Assembly: GCA_009995705.1 (NCBI GenBank)
Contig: JAADBR010000001.1
Coordinates: forward strand, 30,044 to 94,043
Origin: Microcystis aeruginosa W13-11
GTDB lineage: Bacteria; Cyanobacteriota; Cyanobacteriia; Cyanobacteriales; Microcystaceae
Length of the DNA: 64,000 nt
Direction: 5' to 3'
Both the position numbers and the translations under genes were made by a program. The notes under the pieces were generated by a model. It was given only the letters and a program-made list of their open reading frames with translations. It was not told the DNA's origin and did no database searches. Numbering within the stretch: the stretch's first letter is position 1; every line of letters starts with the position of its first letter. This document shows positions 55,084 through 63,921 of the stretch, piece by piece.

Positions 55084-58000
55084 TTAAGTTTGGATTTTGT
55101 TGCGATACCAACGAGAGGAAGCATCGTAAATTTCCTCTGAACTAACTTCTTTAATACCACTCAGCGCAAAAAGAAGTGCTGTATGGGCCAATTTATTTGC
55201 GGGATCACAGCGGAGGGACTGACGAAAACAATCAATCGCTTTTCTTTCATCAGGTTGACAGCTATAAACCACTCCCAAATTGTAATAAGCCATAGCATAG
55301 TCGGAATCTAACTCGATCGCTTTTTCAAAACAACTTTTGGCCTTGGTTAACAATTTTTGCTGCTTATAACTTATTCCCAAGTGCAAATAGGCGATCGCAT
55401 CTTGGGGTTTGGCTTGAATAATTTTTTGGAAGCAACTGACTGCTTGATCAAACTTTTCCTGCTCGTAGAGAACGACTCCCAAGTTATAGCGCAATTCTAA
55501 GTTATCGGGTTGTAGCAGTAAGGCACAACGGTAGTATTTTTCTGCTTTGGCATAGTTTTCTTGGCGATCATACAGTTGCGCCAGGGATTTATAAACTTCC
55601 ATATTAGTGGAATCTAACTGCACACTATGAGAATAACAAGCGATCGCCTTTTCTGTCTCTTGTAATTGTTCATAGACCAAGCCGAGATTATAAAAAGCAC
55701 TGGGATAATCAGGTTGAGATTGAATCGCTTGTTGATAATAACTAATCGCCTCCTCTAATTGTCCTTGTTGTGCCGCTAAAAAGCCCAGATTATGATAGGA
55801 CTTGGCATAGGTGGGATCTACTTTTATCGCTTGCAGATAGAAGTTTTTGGCTAACTCTAATTCTCCCGTAAGGGTTTTTTCTCGTCCAAGTTGGTGATAA
55901 TATGCCGCACTGTTCTCCTCTGGGACACCGGGAAGGGGAGAAGAATTAACCTTATTTTGTTCCTCTAAATAAATTTGCCACATTTGTCGATAAGCCTCCT
56001 CCATCGCCGCTGCCATTCCTTTGGCATCTAACAATTCCGATTGAGTCAGGCGATCGCGCATCGTGGCTCGTAAATTGGCTAAATAGACAGTATCTTGAGC
56101 AAATTGCACCGCCTTCTGCACATAATCTTCGCGAGTATCCGCAATCCACTCGTCTAAACCCACTGCTTTTAAGACAGTGACACTCAAACGCTCCATATTA
56201 CGTCCCCCGGCCAGCGTCAGGGTAGGAACTCCCATCCATAATGCTTCGCAGGTGGTAGTACACCCGCCATAGGGAAAGGGATCAAGATGAATGTCCACAT
56301 TATTGTAGGAGGAAAAATGTGCTTGATCGTCTAGGAACTTGCCCTGAATGAAGAGTCGATCGGCACTGATTCCCCGTTGGGTAAAGTCATTAATGATATT
56401 CTCTTGCACCCTGGGATCGACCCCGGCTTGATGAATTGCCTTCAGAAAAAGACGCGAGTTAGGAACGGCTTTCAGTATTTGGCACCAAACATCAAGGGTT
56501 TCAGGGGTTAATTTTCTGGTGTTGTTCAAAGAACCGAAGGTAATTAAACCCGTTTTTTCAAAAGGTAGGGGCGAAACCTCTGGGGTATCGAGATAGTTGT
56601 TATAGGTTAGATAACAACGGGGTAAACGCCAAATTGTCTCACTGGTTAATTCGGGAGTATCTAAACGATGTAAGTCCTCATCGGTAATCCAATAATCAAT
56701 GGTGGGTAAACCCGTGGTGGCAAAATAACCCAAATAGGTCGCCTGAATGGGGGCGGGTTTTATTCCCAACACCTTGAGGCGGTTCCCCGCAGTGTGACCC
56801 GCCAGATCCACCAAAATATCGATCTGATCTGCTTGGATTAACTCCGCTACTTCTAAATCCGATAAACCCACAGTACAGCGCCAGTGATCGCAGGTCGCTT
56901 GGATTTTTTCGGTAATCTGATCTCCTTTTTCCACTTCGGCATAGGCAAATATTTCAAACTGATCGTGATGATGATTTTCTAGTAAAGGTTTAATAAAAAA
57001 ACTACAGGAGTGACGACGAAAATCAGGAGAAATATAGCCAATACGCAATCGGCGATCGGGGTCTGGTTGTCTCGGATGGTGTTTGAGGGTAGGAAGACTC
57101 TGTTTAACAACGTGGTAGATATACCAGAGATAGGAACTATCGAGAATCTCCTGGGGAGAAACAATGGTCAATGCCCCAAAACACCACAACAAAAATGAGT
57201 GATTACCACAATCATGCGGCTCTAATTGCATGATTTTATGACAATAATCGACCGCATTGGCTATTTTGCCGAGTTTTTCAGCACAGGATGCTAAACTTTT
57301 CAGGGCTGCAAGATGGTCATTGTCTATGGTTAAGATTTTTTGATAATAGCCGATCGCCTCATGAATATAACCGATTTTGTCTAAAACCATGCCACAATTT
57401 TGTAGCGCGGGAATGTGATTAGGATCAAGAGTTAAGACTTGGCGATAATAGGCGATCGCTTCTGGTAGTTTGTCCTGTTGTTGAAAGATGACGGCTAGAT
57501 TAAATAAGGGTTCAATGGCCGAAGGTTCAAACTCCAAAGCCATCTCATAACAGTTTTGCGCCTGAAGGAATTTTCCCCGTCGCTCCCATTTATTCCCTGT
57601 ATTAATTAAATAGGCAACAAAATCTGGTAATAAGTCCCATTCCTTCGCTGTTAAAAGACTTTTTGCTTTTGCTAAATCTCCTTGATCTTGCCAAAACTTA
57701 GCCAGTTGAAACCTGATGCTAGGATGATTGGGGTCAAGATTTAAAACCTCAGTCAAGCATTCGCCTATTTCCAGGGTGATTGCTTGCTTTTTCTCGTCTT
57801 CGAGGTTTTCTCTCTGGTTAATTAATTGCTGTGTGAGATTTAAGCCTAAACGATAGTAGGCTTTGGCGTATTGAGAATTGAAAGCAATCGCTTGACGATA
57901 ATAGTTGATCGCCGATTGCCATTGTTGTTGTTTTTCATTGGCAACTCCCAAATTGTAATAAGATTGAGAACGCTCAGTATCTAGTTCAATCGCCTTGAGA

Positions 58001-58848
58001 TACCAAGACTCAGCCAAAGCAAAATGACCTTGTTGCGTGAATTGATTGCCCAGATGATGGGCGATTTCTGCCCCTTGATTCCCTAAACCGCAATCGGCAA
58101 AGGAATCGATCAAGGAATTTTTTATTTCTTGATAGACTAGCTCCCGCTGGTCGGGGAGTATTTTCCACAGGTCTTGTTGTAAGGTCGCTAATAAATCCAG
58201 CCAAGTTGGCCAATTTATTTCTTTAACCAAATTTAAAAATATTTCCCTGAAGGTTTCGCCGGTTTCATCTCCGCCGAATAGCAGCAAGGGTTTAAAGAGA
58301 CAGTGGATTAATAACTGCTCTTCCTTGGTAAAACATTCCTGCCAAGGCGCCGACTCGGTTGGAAAATCTAATAAATTCTCGACCGGATAATCTTGGCTAT
58401 TAAACCTTAACCCAACGGACTGGGCTAGAGTCTCTATCTGCCCTAGGGGTGTTTCCCTGATGTTCTTTTCTTTTAGCCAAATAACTCGATGGGCCAAGGG
58501 CAGCCAAACATGAGGCTGACATTGCAACTGTTTGGCCACGGCTTGGGTAACGGTGTCTTGACTACCCGTGATGGCGTTGCCCAAAGCCTGACGCGGATCT
58601 GCGTGGCTATAGACCACTAACGCCCCCTCCTGTTGCATCCCCTGCAGGGCATCTTGCCCCAACACCTCAAACTGCAATAAAAGGGGGATAGCTTCTCCCT
58701 GCCGTAACCTTAAATAACGGTCAAGGGACCCCGCATCTAGGAATACCCCCGCCTGAAAATCAAGCCCCGATTGAGTGTACAGTTCACTTAATATTCGGTA
58801 ACTCCAAGCGGTTTGATAGTAGGGAAGACGATTACAGAATATGATCAT
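55084..58848 (-). CDS. TPR - SPY/OGT - TPR protein O-glycosyltransferase
   Basis: 1254 residues from ATG at 58848. A longer frame to a GTG at 58989 is rejected because its first codons come from an intergenic repeat (QLGFAQAS, LLLFNPTYG). Layout: N-terminal unassigned domain (about 1-250), TPR array (about 260-535), catalytic SPY/OGT region (about 600-960, RIGYISPDFRRHSCSFFIKP, DILVDLAGHTAGNRLKVLG, FPYGGCTTTCEALWMGVPTL), and a second TPR array of about eight units (about 985-1235). TPRs select protein substrates and the catalytic domain transfers a sugar from UDP-GlcNAc or similar. It is 48 bp upstream of the FkbM fusion gene. Confidence 0.85.
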   Translation of the reverse strand: MIIFCNRLPYYQTAWSYRILSELYTQSGLDFQAGVFLDAGSLDRYLRLRQGEAIPLLLQFEVLGQDALQGMQQEGALVVYSHADPRQALGNAITGSQDTVTQAVAKQLQCQPHVWLPLAHRVIWLKEKNIRETPLGQIETLAQSVGLRFNSQDYPVENLLDFPTESAPWQECFTKEEQLLIHCLFKPLLLFGGDETGETFREIFLNLVKEINWPTWLDLLATLQQDLWKILPDQRELVYQEIKNSLIDSFADCGLGNQGAEIAHHLGNQFTQQGHFALAESWYLKAIELDTERSQSYYNLGVANEKQQQWQSAINYYRQAIAFNSQYAKAYYRLGLNLTQQLINQRENLEDEKKQAITLEIGECLTEVLNLDPNHPSIRFQLAKFWQDQGDLAKAKSLLTAKEWDLLPDFVAYLINTGNKWERRGKFLQAQNCYEMALEFEPSAIEPLFNLAVIFQQQDKLPEAIAYYRQVLTLDPNHIPALQNCGMVLDKIGYIHEAIGYYQKILTIDNDHLAALKSLASCAEKLGKIANAVDYCHKIMQLEPHDCGNHSFLLWCFGALTIVSPQEILDSSYLWYIYHVVKQSLPTLKHHPRQPDPDRRLRIGYISPDFRRHSCSFFIKPLLENHHHDQFEIFAYAEVEKGDQITEKIQATCDHWRCTVGLSDLEVAELIQADQIDILVDLAGHTAGNRLKVLGIKPAPIQATYLGYFATTGLPTIDYWITDEDLHRLDTPELTSETIWRLPRCYLTYNNYLDTPEVSPLPFEKTGLITFGSLNNTRKLTPETLDVWCQILKAVPNSRLFLKAIHQAGVDPRVQENIINDFTQRGISADRLFIQGKFLDDQAHFSSYNNVDIHLDPFPYGGCTTTCEALWMGVPTLTLAGGRNMERLSVTVLKAVGLDEWIADTREDYVQKAVQFAQDTVYLANLRATMRDRLTQSELLDAKGMAAAMEEAYRQMWQIYLEEQNKVNSSPLPGVPEENSAAYYHQLGREKTLTGELELAKNFYLQAIKVDPTYAKSYHNLGFLAAQQGQLEEAISYYQQAIQSQPDYPSAFYNLGLVYEQLQETEKAIACYSHSVQLDSTNMEVYKSLAQLYDRQENYAKAEKYYRCALLLQPDNLELRYNLGVVLYEQEKFDQAVSCFQKIIQAKPQDAIAYLHLGISYKQQKLLTKAKSCFEKAIELDSDYAMAYYNLGVVYSCQPDERKAIDCFRQSLRCDPANKLAHTALLFALSGIKEVSSEEIYDASSRWYRNKIQT

Positions 58849-58916
58849 TACAACGACTGCATCCGCAGAGCTAGAAAAATTCAGGTTATTGGCAACCACT
58901 GAGAAGACGTTTGATC

Positions 58917-59078
58917 CGTAGGTTGGGTTGAACAATAACAACTCTTGTCTGTCAAACATGATCGACGCTTGAGCGAAACCCAACTGCACCGATGTCTTTA
59001 AGAATGTTGGGGTTCGCTCAAACCATTACATAGAACGGCTTTCTCCCAAGTATTAAATCGCTCAACCCAACCTACAAG
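58917..59078. repeat. Two GTTGGGTT-type interspersed repeats at the TPR gene 5' end
   Basis: GTAGGTTGGGTTGAA at 58918 with GAAACCCAAC ending at 58984, and a second arrangement to about 59078 (GCTCAACCCAACCTAC). They belong to the family seen at 5477-5540. The real promoter of the TPR gene must lie within or beyond them. Confidence 0.6.
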
Positions 59079-59224
59079 CTACAAGCTTTTATAAGGGGGG
59101 CTAGGGGGGATCAATTATCCGTTTCAGACACCCCCCTAAGGGGCAGTAGCGGAATCAGTACCCCGGCGGTGGCGGATCTGCTCGGCTAAAACAGACGGCC
59201 ACCCACCCCGCCAGGGACAGAGAA

Positions 59225-59323
59225 CTAAGGGACTTGCGTGGGAATAATATCCCAGTCCAAAAATCGCTCTGTAGAAGAATCAGACCAGCTAGATGGCACA
59301 TTATCAAAGCGCAAGTCCCTTAG
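59225..59323. mobile_element. 99-bp element with perfect 14-bp inverted ends
   Basis: CTAAGGGACTTGCG at 59225-59238 and CGCAAGTCCCTTAG at 59310-59323 are exact complements. The right-hand 23 bases (ACATTATCAAAGCGCAAGTC onward) recur at 59379-59401, where they touch the stop codon of the next gene. No protein is encoded. Confidence 0.75.
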
Positions 59324-59340
59324 CTGCCGGGGCTCTCGAA

Positions 59341-59372
59341 GCCACAATGTAGGGGCGAACTGCGTTCGCCCA
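59341..59372. repeat. Hairpin repeat GGGCGAA/TTCGCCC
   Basis: A 7-bp stem with loop CTGCG sits inside the sequence AATGTAGGGGCGAACTGCG. It is a short interspersed repeat located downstream of the 59400 gene on its strand. Confidence 0.55.
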
Positions 59373-59399
59373 AAAGGTACATTATCAAAGCGCAAGTCC

Positions 59400-59876
59400 C
59401 TAATCTAAGACGGAAGTACCAGCGCTCCAAGCCCGGACGATACCAGACACATCGCCAAACCGACTGCCAGTAGCAGCCTTCGAGATAGCATCGGCAGTGG
59501 CACGCTCAACCGTTAGTTGCGTACCTGCGTTTACCACTACGGGGGCGGTCAACTGTGCGGCCGTAATAACAGGGGTTAGTGCGCCTGCTGTCCCCACCCC
59601 AACAGAAATCGTTGTAGCGTAACTTACTTGCACTGCAACAACACCACTGAAAACATAATCACTGGGGGGCAATACTTGCTCAACGGCAAAGCTATTGGTA
59701 GCAGCAGCGTTGCCATCGGTGAGAATGCTAGTGACGGCGGCGGACACTCGGGATTGGGATGCTGCACCGATAAATTGGGCTTGGGCGCTTTCGCCAACGG
59801 ACAATACACCAGCAGCGGCGAGACCACCGACTAGAATAGCGGCTTTGGCGATTTCTTGGTAGTTAGAAGCTTTCAT
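59400..59876 (-). CDS. Small exported protein, unknown function, possibly truncated at its C-terminus
   Basis: 158 residues. GGGAGGA lies just before the ATG. A signal peptide (about 1-33, AAILVGGLAAAGVLSVGESA, then QAQ) is followed by an Ala/Val/Thr-rich body (SYATTISVGVGTAGALTPVI, VNAGTQLTVERATADAISKA). The stop codon (59400-59402) lies within the end sequence of the neighbouring 14-bp inverted-repeat element, so the original C-terminus may have been replaced. It is on the same strand as the glycosyltransferase block and could be a further exported substrate. I do not recognise the family. Confidence 0.55.
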   Translation of the reverse strand: MKASNYQEIAKAAILVGGLAAAGVLSVGESAQAQFIGAASQSRVSAAVTSILTDGNAAATNSFAVEQVLPPSDYVFSGVVAVQVSYATTISVGVGTAGALTPVITAAQLTAPVVVNAGTQLTVERATADAISKAATGSRFGDVSGIVRAWSAGTSVLD

Positions 59877-60372
59877 CGTTTGTTTCCTCCCTTAGAGGGA
59901 TTAATGGTTCTGAGGTCATGAGGCGGCTTTGGTTGGTCGTCCCAATGCCCTCGTTTTTTTGGTGTAGATTGTTACGAATCCAACCCTGATTATTGTAGAT
60001 TACTATAGCGGTATTCGCTTGAGTGAGATACAGACAAAGTCTTGCCTAGACTGCCTTATAGCTTGTTGCAGTATACCTCATCCGACTGCATACCGCTATA
60101 TGGTTGGCTACTGTCAAGATCAACTACACAAAACTTTAGTTTTGTCAATGATCTATTGGACGTATCTTTTGTGATCGATGAATTAGACGCAACCTGGGGC
60201 AATTCCGTGTTTAGTTATACCATTTTTCTAATTTTCTAGTAAGGAAAAAAACAGCAAGAGTTGATTCGGGTAATCGATCGAAGTCTTGTTATTCTTATAA
60301 CTGGTAGGTTTCGAGATTTTTCTAGGCTCGTAGCTTAACCCGATCGACCGATAACCGATAGAGGGGTGCAGA
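59877..60372. other. Intergenic region holding element copy 3
   Basis: It holds the divergent promoters for the 59400 and 60373 genes and the third 93-bp element. No gene is supported; short frames here arise from the element and its surroundings. Confidence 0.5.
60006..60098. mobile_element. 93-bp TA-inserting miniature element, copy 3
   Basis: TAGCGGT/ACCGCTA termini with TA at 60004-60005 and 60099-60100, inserted in intergenic DNA in the opposite orientation to copies 1 and 2. Confidence 0.92.
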
Positions 60373-61233
60373 ATGGAAGAATGGTTAAATTTTACCGATG
60401 AGGTGGTTACTGTTAATGGCAAAGGTGAGGAAATTAAACGGGAAAAAGTCACTAATCGAGGTTATAAATATTTTTTAAGCAAAAAAACCTTTTTAGAAAT
60501 GATTTCTATCCCTAGCGGTCAATACCTCATCGGTGCGCCTAAAAGCGAGTTAGGCTGGAAATCGAGTCAAAGTACCCAATCTCTGGTTAATATTCAGGCT
60601 TTTTGTTTGAGTCGCTACCCAATTACCCAACGACAATGGCGCGAGGTGGCAAAATTAGAACCAGTAAATATTGAACTTAATCCCTATCCAGCCCATTTTG
60701 AAGGTTACGATCGCCCCGTAGAACAAATTAACTGGTGGGAAGCGGTGGAATTTTGCGATCGCCTATCCCGTCTCACGGGACTGAATTATCGTTTACCCGC
60801 AGAAAAAGAATGGGAATACGCTTGTCGGGGAGGTACATCAACCCCCTTCCACTTTGGCCCGACAATTTCCACGGATTTAGCCAACTATTCCGGGGTGGAC
60901 TGGGATTATGGCGGGAAAGTGTGCAGTTCTGGTCGTTATGGGGAAGGTCGCCTCGGTTGCGATCGCAGGGAAACCACACCAGTGGGAATGTTTGCCGTCG
61001 CTAACCCTTTCGGACTCTACGATTTGCACGGAAATGTCAGGGAATGGTGTGCAGATTACTGGCGCGATAACTACGAAGCGACCACAATAGAAGATAGGGA
61101 CAGACGAGTTTTACGCGGGGGTTCCTGGAATGACGGCCCTAACAAATGTCGCTCGGCCTACCGAGTCAAATTTATGGCTACTGCTGGACTCTATGATATT
61201 GGTTTTCGTGTGGTTAGCGATAATTCTCCTTAA
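60373..61233 (+). CDS. Formylglycine-generating-enzyme-fold (SUMF1) protein
   Basis: 286 residues. After a variable 45-residue start the FGE fold begins (FLEMISIPSGQYLIGAPKSE) and runs through AFCLSRYPITQRQWREVAK, YRLPAEKEWEYACRGGTSTP, GLYDLHGNVREWCADYW and RVLRGGSWNDGPNKCRSAYR to GFRVV. The paired catalytic cysteines of true sulfatase activators are not in the expected place, so this is the common bacterial variant whose substrate is unknown. It is cytosolic, with no signal peptide. Confidence 0.85.
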   Translation: MEEWLNFTDEVVTVNGKGEEIKREKVTNRGYKYFLSKKTFLEMISIPSGQYLIGAPKSELGWKSSQSTQSLVNIQAFCLSRYPITQRQWREVAKLEPVNIELNPYPAHFEGYDRPVEQINWWEAVEFCDRLSRLTGLNYRLPAEKEWEYACRGGTSTPFHFGPTISTDLANYSGVDWDYGGKVCSSGRYGEGRLGCDRRETTPVGMFAVANPFGLYDLHGNVREWCADYWRDNYEATTIEDRDRRVLRGGSWNDGPNKCRSAYRVKFMATAGLYDIGFRVVSDNSP

Positions 61234-61279
61234 ATCTGAAAACCGATCACTGATTACTGGTGACAGGGAGGTGAAAAAA

Positions 61280-61588
61280 TTGAAAATAGAACTACCCCAG
61301 CAAATAATCGGCGAATTTTGTCAGAAATGGCAGATATCTGAAATGTATTTATTTGGATCGGTTTTGCGGGAAGATTTTCGTCCAGACAGCGATATTGATG
61401 TACTGGTCAGTTTCCAAGATAGTGTTTCTTGGGGACTTCTGGAGTTTTCGAGGATGAAACGGGAATTAGAGAATTTATTGGGACGGAAAGTTGATTTGCT
61501 AACGAAAAAATCGATCGAGCAGAGTCATAATTGGATTCGTCAACGAGAGATTTTAGAGACAGCGCAAGTGATTTATGTGGCGGGATAA
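61280..61588 (+). CDS. MNT-domain nucleotidyltransferase (MntA-type antitoxin)
   Basis: 102 residues from the TTG at 61280, which has GGGAGGTG about 6 bp before it; a longer frame to 61130 overlaps the FGE gene and is not favoured. The catalytic pattern is LFGSVLREDFRPDSDIDVLV. In HepT/MntA systems MntA adds AMP to the HepT toxin and blocks it. The stop overlaps the next frame by 14 bp, the usual organisation of the pair. Confidence 0.82.
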   Translation: MKIELPQQIIGEFCQKWQISEMYLFGSVLREDFRPDSDIDVLVSFQDSVSWGLLEFSRMKRELENLLGRKVDLLTKKSIEQSHNWIRQREILETAQVIYVAG

Positions 61589-61745
61589 GGCTTTTTTACT
61601 AGATATTGTCCGAGCCGGTCAATTAGCTCAACAATTTGCCAATCAGCCAGCAAAATTTGCAGGTGTTTGTCAGACAATTTTTGAAAATGTACCGCTCATC
61701 GATCGAGAGTTAGAATTGATTTTAGAGAAAATAAAGGTGATTTAA
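61575..61745 (+). pseudogene. HepT-like toxin, internally deleted
   Basis: 56 codons: MWRDKAFLLDIVRAGQLAQQ is a normal HepT (DUF86) start and the end (LELILEKIKVI) fits the last helix, but the middle with the RNxxxHxY RNase motif is missing. Normal HepT proteins have about 110-130 residues. The pair is therefore probably an antitoxin with a dead toxin. Confidence 0.65.
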
Positions 61746-61749
61746 CCAA

Positions 61750-62325
61750 ATGATTGCTAAGTTTGACCATAACTATCTTTCCCCGGAAGATTATTTAGCA
61801 ACGGAGAGAATAGCCAAGGATAAACACGAATATATTCGCGGTCAAACCTACGCCATGGCTGGTGCAAGTAAAGCCCACGGTATGATTATTATCAACTTAG
61901 CCACACTTTTAAAAAACCAGCTGCGGGGTAGTGGTTGTCTTGTCTATGCCACAGCTATGAAAGTTCGTCTAGAAATAGCTAATAGTCATTTTTATCCCGA
62001 TCTTGTAGTTACTTGCGACTCGCGAGATAATCAGTCTTTCTCAGAAGATTTTACCCGCTATCCGCGCTTGATTGTAGAAGTATTATCCCCCACTACTGCT
62101 GCCTTTGACCGGGGCGATAAATTTGCCGACTATCGTTCCCTTGAAACTTTAGAAGAATACGTTCTTATCAGTCAAGAACGCATCGGTGTAGATTGTTTTC
62201 GCCGCAATGATGAAGGATTTTGGGTTCTTTATCCCTACAGCAAAGGAGCAGATATTTATCTAGCTAGTATCGATTTTCACTGTGCGATCAAATCTTTATA
62301 TGAAGATATAACAGAAATTTGTTAA
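61750..62325 (+). CDS. Uma2-family (DUF820) endonuclease-like protein
   Basis: 191 residues. The text LSPEDYLATERIAKDKHEYI, RGQTYAMAGASKAHGMIIIN, HFYPDLVVTCDSRDNQSF, LIVEVLSPTTAAFDRGDKFA and LEEYVLISQ is a complete family profile with the PD and E-x-LSP catalytic elements. It differs strongly from the two Uma2 copies in the glycan island and lacks their charged tail. It starts 4 bp after the shortened HepT. Confidence 0.87.
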   Translation: MIAKFDHNYLSPEDYLATERIAKDKHEYIRGQTYAMAGASKAHGMIIINLATLLKNQLRGSGCLVYATAMKVRLEIANSHFYPDLVVTCDSRDNQSFSEDFTRYPRLIVEVLSPTTAAFDRGDKFADYRSLETLEEYVLISQERIGVDCFRRNDEGFWVLYPYSKGADIYLASIDFHCAIKSLYEDITEIC

Positions 62326-62374
62326 AAAATCAGATCAGTTTTTTTCTATGTACTATTTACTTTTTACTTGATTA

Positions 62375-63271
62375 ATGCTTGTCATCCTCTCCGCTATTGT
62401 TCCAGTGGGTTTTATCATCCTCATCGGTGTGATAGCAGGAAAAATTCTCACTGTTGAAGTGCATTCCCTTTCCCAAATCACGGTGTATATTCTTGCCCCC
62501 GCTTTGGTGATTGATGGACTCTATCGCACCACTTTATCCGGCAGCAATATCGGTTTAATTCTCCTAGGCTTTGCTCTTATCTCACTGGTAATGGCGATTG
62601 TCGTCGAAATTATCGCCTATTGTCTTAGTCTCGATGCTGATACCCGCAAAAGCCTCATGGCTGCCGCTGTGATGCCTAATAACGGTAATATGGGTTTACC
62701 TGTGGCTAGTTTTGCCCTGGGTGCGGCTGGACTGGAGAGAGCGATAATCTATATGATTGGCTCTAGTATTCTTTTATTTGGTATTAGTCCCGCTTATTTG
62801 CGAGGAAAAAGCTTTCTTTCAGGATTTCGCCTAGTTTTTCGCTTGCCCTTAATCTGGTCAATTTTTATCGGCATTAGCTTTCAAACTTTCTCTTTTCATC
62901 TTCCCCTACAATTAGATAAAAGTATTAGTTATCTGGGACAAGCGGCAATTCCTTTGGCTTTAATTATCCTAGGTATCCAATTATCTCAGCAAAAATTAGC
63001 GATCGGTAAATTAGAATTATTAGGGGCTGGTTTGCGTCTTTTAGTCGCTCCTCTTTTGGCATTTGCGATCGGCAATAGTTTAGGATTAACCGGTATGGAT
63101 CTAAAAATTCTCATCCTACAAAGTGCCATGCCCACTGCCGTTAATACCGTCATTTTAGTCACAGAATTCGGTGGTTCGGCCACTTTGATAGCCCGCACAG
63201 TTGTGGTCACTACCCTTGCTAGTTTTCTGACTATTCCTTTCTTTCTTTGGTTATTCAAAGTCTATTTATAG
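62375..63271 (+). CDS. AEC-family transporter (auxin efflux carrier type)
   Basis: 298 residues, about ten hydrophobic helices. The conserved PNNGNMGLPVASFALG core (about residue 108) and the C-terminal LQSAMPTAVNTVILVTEFGG are diagnostic for this family of small-solute carriers. Bacterial members move malate, malonate or other organic acids. The substrate is unknown. It stands 49 bp after the Uma2 gene. Confidence 0.85.
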   Translation: MLVILSAIVPVGFIILIGVIAGKILTVEVHSLSQITVYILAPALVIDGLYRTTLSGSNIGLILLGFALISLVMAIVVEIIAYCLSLDADTRKSLMAAAVMPNNGNMGLPVASFALGAAGLERAIIYMIGSSILLFGISPAYLRGKSFLSGFRLVFRLPLIWSIFIGISFQTFSFHLPLQLDKSISYLGQAAIPLALIILGIQLSQQKLAIGKLELLGAGLRLLVAPLLAFAIGNSLGLTGMDLKILILQSAMPTAVNTVILVTEFGGSATLIARTVVVTTLASFLTIPFFLWLFKVYL

Positions 63272-63745
63272 CAGTTATCTTAATCTCCATATCCCTATCT
63301 CCCACTCTGCAATAACTACTCGCAGCCAGAAATACGTTAGTCCTTATCATACTTTGTGCTTTTTGTCAAAAAAACTTTTTTTTTGCAATAAAACTACACA
63401 AAAAAAAGATCATCGTTGTGGGTGAAATTGACTCATTTACCCGTCTTAATTAGGATCACCTTGTAGGTGTGGCAAGGGTTTCAACCATTGCTGCCCAAAA
63501 AAGCACACAATAGCCGACTATGAAATTCTATCAAATCGCTGTTACCACTGCAACATCGTTGTTAAATAAAAATATTTCTCAATTAATTGTTAAGAATTTG
63601 TAAATATTGCGAAATGTTAATTTAAATATTCTCAAGTGTTTGGAGTTAATAAATAAATTTTGCTTATCTTTGTCGAAAAATAGAACTCCTGCAAAAATCC
63701 CACATCTACCATTGAGTTAGGAGTGAGTATTCAGTAGTCAGTATT
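63272..63745. other. A/T-rich gene-free stretch
   Basis: No frame is supported. Poly-A/T runs (63360-63410) and an A/T-rich block (63560-63660) are the only features. Confidence 0.4.
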
Positions 63746-63892
63746 CAGGAGATTATTTTTATTTATCCTTCCCCCGCAATGCGCACGCAGTGACCCCCCT
63801 ACACCCCACACCCGACACCCTCTTTCAAGTCAGGAGACTCCGAGACAGGAGATTATTTTTATTTATTCTTCCCACACCCCACACCCGACACG
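63746..63892. repeat. Two direct repeats exactly 100 bp apart
   Basis: CAGGAGATTATTTTTATTTA begins at 63746 and 63846, each followed by a CCCACACCC-type tract. The reverse complement of the same unit occurs at 6785-6830. Confidence 0.7.
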
Positions 63893-63921
63893 AAAAAAGA
63901 CGGGAGCTTGGTAGCCCCGTC
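63893..63921 (-). terminator. Terminator-like hairpin on the minus strand at the window edge
   Basis: Read on the minus strand, GACGGGGCT pairs with AGCTCCCGTC around ACCA and is followed by six T. It may end a minus-strand gene or mobile-element transcript that begins beyond the window. Confidence 0.5.

Noticed and set aside
59624..59834. Overlapping short frames on both strands inside the 59400-59876 gene
   Set aside because: Shadows of the exported protein gene without start signals.
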